Virus record (IMG/VR): IMGVR_UViG_3300031885_001374
Span: 1-20,368 of that record
Length of the DNA: 20,368 bases
Reading direction: 5' to 3' (one strand)
From: a virus
Of this stretch, positions 19,041-20,368 are shown piece by piece. The number at the start of each line of letters is the position of its first letter. The first letter of the stretch is position 1. Below the pieces are notes generated by a model, which made no database searches, was not told the origin of the DNA, and worked only from the letters and a program-made list of their open reading frames with translations. Both the position numbers and the translations under genes were made by a program.

Positions 19041-19692
19041 TCATCGCACTTTCGTTGCCTGGACGCCTGATCCTTGGGGCGGAGATCGGCATGGCAGGGA
19101 AGTGCTCGATCTCCTCAAGCGCCACGGGTTGCGGCCCCATCATTATCTGCTTGACTTTGGCTGCGGATCTCTACGGGTTGGCAGGTGGCTTATTGAATAC
19201 TTAAAGGCCAGCAGGTACTTCGGCATCGATTCAGAAAAGTGGTTGGTTGATGCAGCAAGGGAGCATGAGATACCCGCCGATGTTTGGGAGGCAAAGAACC
19301 CTCGATTCGATTACAACGCTGAGTGGGATGTAAATGCCTTTGGCATAGAATTTGACTATATCCTAATCTCGGACGTGTTCCTTCATGCGGCCCACTGGCA
19401 GATCGAAAAGATGCTATCAAATGTAGCACTAGCTTTGGCTCCTGATGGGGTGTGTTTGGCCGATATTATGATTCCAGAGGAAATTGTTGGTGGAAATCCA
19501 ACGGAAGACTACATGGGTACGGATTGGCAGTATCCTGAAGGTGCCTCTATAGTACGGATCGCTCCCCATAATCCAAATTGCTTGGTTGTTCGTGCTGCAG
19601 AATACGGGTTGACCTGCGAGGCTGTTGACGTGGTGAAGAGAGGCCCAAGTCCTCTCCATTGGTTCAAGTTTACACGAGTGGCAGCACAATGA
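19033..19692 (+). CDS. Class I SAM-dependent methyltransferase, 219 aa
   Basis: ATG 19033 overlaps the glycosyltransferase stop by 8 nt. The Rossmann methyltransferase fold shows in motif I LLDFGCGSLRVGRWL (39-53), the acidic end of strand 2 in YFGIDSEKWL (D66), FDYILISDVFLHAAHW and ALAPDGVCLADIM. Such Methyltransf_11/25-like enzymes in polysaccharide clusters O-methylate sugars, but the substrate cannot be read from sequence. It sits between glycosyltransferases and a sugar C-methyltransferase and couples to the latter by ATGA overlap. Confidence 0.75.
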   Translation: MVDHRTFVAWTPDPWGGDRHGREVLDLLKRHGLRPHHYLLDFGCGSLRVGRWLIEYLKASRYFGIDSEKWLVDAAREHEIPADVWEAKNPRFDYNAEWDVNAFGIEFDYILISDVFLHAAHWQIEKMLSNVALALAPDGVCLADIMIPEEIVGGNPTEDYMGTDWQYPEGASIVRIAPHNPNCLVVRAAEYGLTCEAVDVVKRGPSPLHWFKFTRVAAQ

Positions 19693-20368
19693 GAGAGATT
19701 ACTGCTTGTAGAGGATGTGGCTCTTCCCTGCTGGACATAGTATTCACTATGGAGCCGATGCCACTGGCGGGCGCGTTCGCAGACAGCATCAGTCAGGCTC
19801 ACGATGCCGAGCGACTGCCTCTCACCTGGGTGCGGTGTGAAGCCTGCGATCTAGTGCAAGTGGTGGAGGATGTGGAGGATAAGGAATTATACAGCAAGTA
19901 TTGTTATGCGTCATCGACTGTGCCAGGTCTAGTAGAGCATTTCACGAAGTATGCTAAGTTCCTATCCCAGCGCTTCCAAGGCAAAGGCAACACAATGAAC
20001 GTCTTGGAGATAGGTTGTAATGATGGCGTCCTGTTGCGCCGATTGCCTCGCAGTTGGAAATGTGTTGGTGTAGATCCTAGTGATGTAGCAGCCACTACTA
20101 ACCCCAGTGCCTACGAACTAATCAACGAGCCTTTCGGAACAGCGCTAGGATTGACAGGCTTCGACCTAGTACTAGCCTCTAACTGTCTGGCGCACGTAAC
20201 GGCGATTGAGGATATGGTGGAGGCTGCTGCAAAGGCGCTAGTCCCAGGCGGTGAGTTCTGGGTAGAAGTACATGATCTGGAGGCAACGCTCCGCACAAGG
20301 CAGTGGGATACCATCTACCATGAGCATAAAGCAGAATTCAGTCTAGGGGCGCTTTCCAAAGTTGTGAC
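19689..20368 (+). CDS. Sugar C-methyltransferase, 3' end outside window
   Basis: ATG 19689 overlaps the previous TGA; 226 codons are visible to the window end without a stop. The N-terminus has a zinc-binding domain: CRGCGSSLL (C7, C10), LPLTWVRCEACDLVQ (C50, C53), then LYSKYCYASS, matching the Methyltransf_13 zinc domain (PF08421). SAM-binding motif VLEIGCNDGVLL (105-116), GVDPSD, and the family mark YHEHKAEFSL follow. This is the TylCIII/NovU type, which adds a methyl group to carbon of a 4-keto (deoxy)sugar nucleotide, fitting the dehydratase upstream. Family members run about 400 residues, so roughly half is seen. Confidence 0.85.
   Translation, partial: MREITACRGCGSSLLDIVFTMEPMPLAGAFADSISQAHDAERLPLTWVRCEACDLVQVVEDVEDKELYSKYCYASSTVPGLVEHFTKYAKFLSQRFQGKGNTMNVLEIGCNDGVLLRRLPRSWKCVGVDPSDVAATTNPSAYELINEPFGTALGLTGFDLVLASNCLAHVTAIEDMVEAAAKALVPGGEFWVEVHDLEATLRTRQWDTIYHEHKAEFSLGALSKVV

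Noticed and set aside
1-20368. CRISPR array, integrase or transposase
   Set aside because: No regularly spaced direct repeats and no recombinase motifs seen; the only repeats are short tandem duplications and the three AAACGTAACG copies.

Overview
The window reads as part of a tailed-phage (Caudoviricetes) genome, or a prophage of one. It holds small and large terminase subunits, a portal, a MuF-type head protein, a protease/scaffold gene and an HK97-like major capsid protein in canonical order. Every supported gene lies on the + strand, packed with 4-20 nt overlaps and strong AGGAGG-type ribosome binding sites, so the host is a bacterium with ordinary Shine-Dalgarno initiation. The host cannot be named from the sequence. 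No tRNA, rRNA, integrase or CRISPR array is visible.

Layout. Positions 1-3224 hold a run of about a dozen small, mostly uncharacterised phage proteins, several with Cys pairs, one a YkgJ-like cysteine-cluster protein. Positions 3221-4071 hold a wrecked DNA cytosine methyltransferase interrupted by a frameshifted HNH endonuclease gene. Positions 4183-7075 are the packaging module: a terminase-small-like gene, a 352-bp control region with repeats, a terminator candidate and a promoter, a zinc-finger protein, and the large terminase. Positions 7089-8042 are small genes, including a Cys-rich/helix-turn-helix reading frame with no normal start. Positions 8039-15670 are the head module: portal, GNAT-MuF fusion, gp10-like neck/tail protein, Com-like zinc ribbon, a protease gene with a probable nested scaffold gene, major capsid protein and one capsid-adjacent protein. 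Positions 15721-20368 are a sugar cassette: 4,6-dehydratase, RmlD-like reductase, two family-2 glycosyltransferases, a SAM methyltransferase and a sugar C-methyltransferase cut by the window end.

How the genes fit together. The packaging and head genes should build and fill the procapsid. The sugar cassette follows them immediately on the same strand and is tightly coupled internally. It could make and attach a modified deoxysugar to the virion or alter the host surface; this is inference. Two near-identical promoter-like sequences (GAGGGG-N-TATAAT with an upstream TTTACTT) precede the zinc-finger/large terminase genes and the protease/capsid genes, which suggests two late transcription units.

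Most notable: (1) a homing-endonuclease-like scar at the end of the dehydratase gene that left two divergent versions of its last 20 codons; (2) the methyltransferase/HNH wreck; (3) a lambda-like nested scaffold start inside the protease gene; (4) an acetyltransferase domain fused to the MuF head protein with different arginine codon use; (5) the repeat-rich terminase control region.
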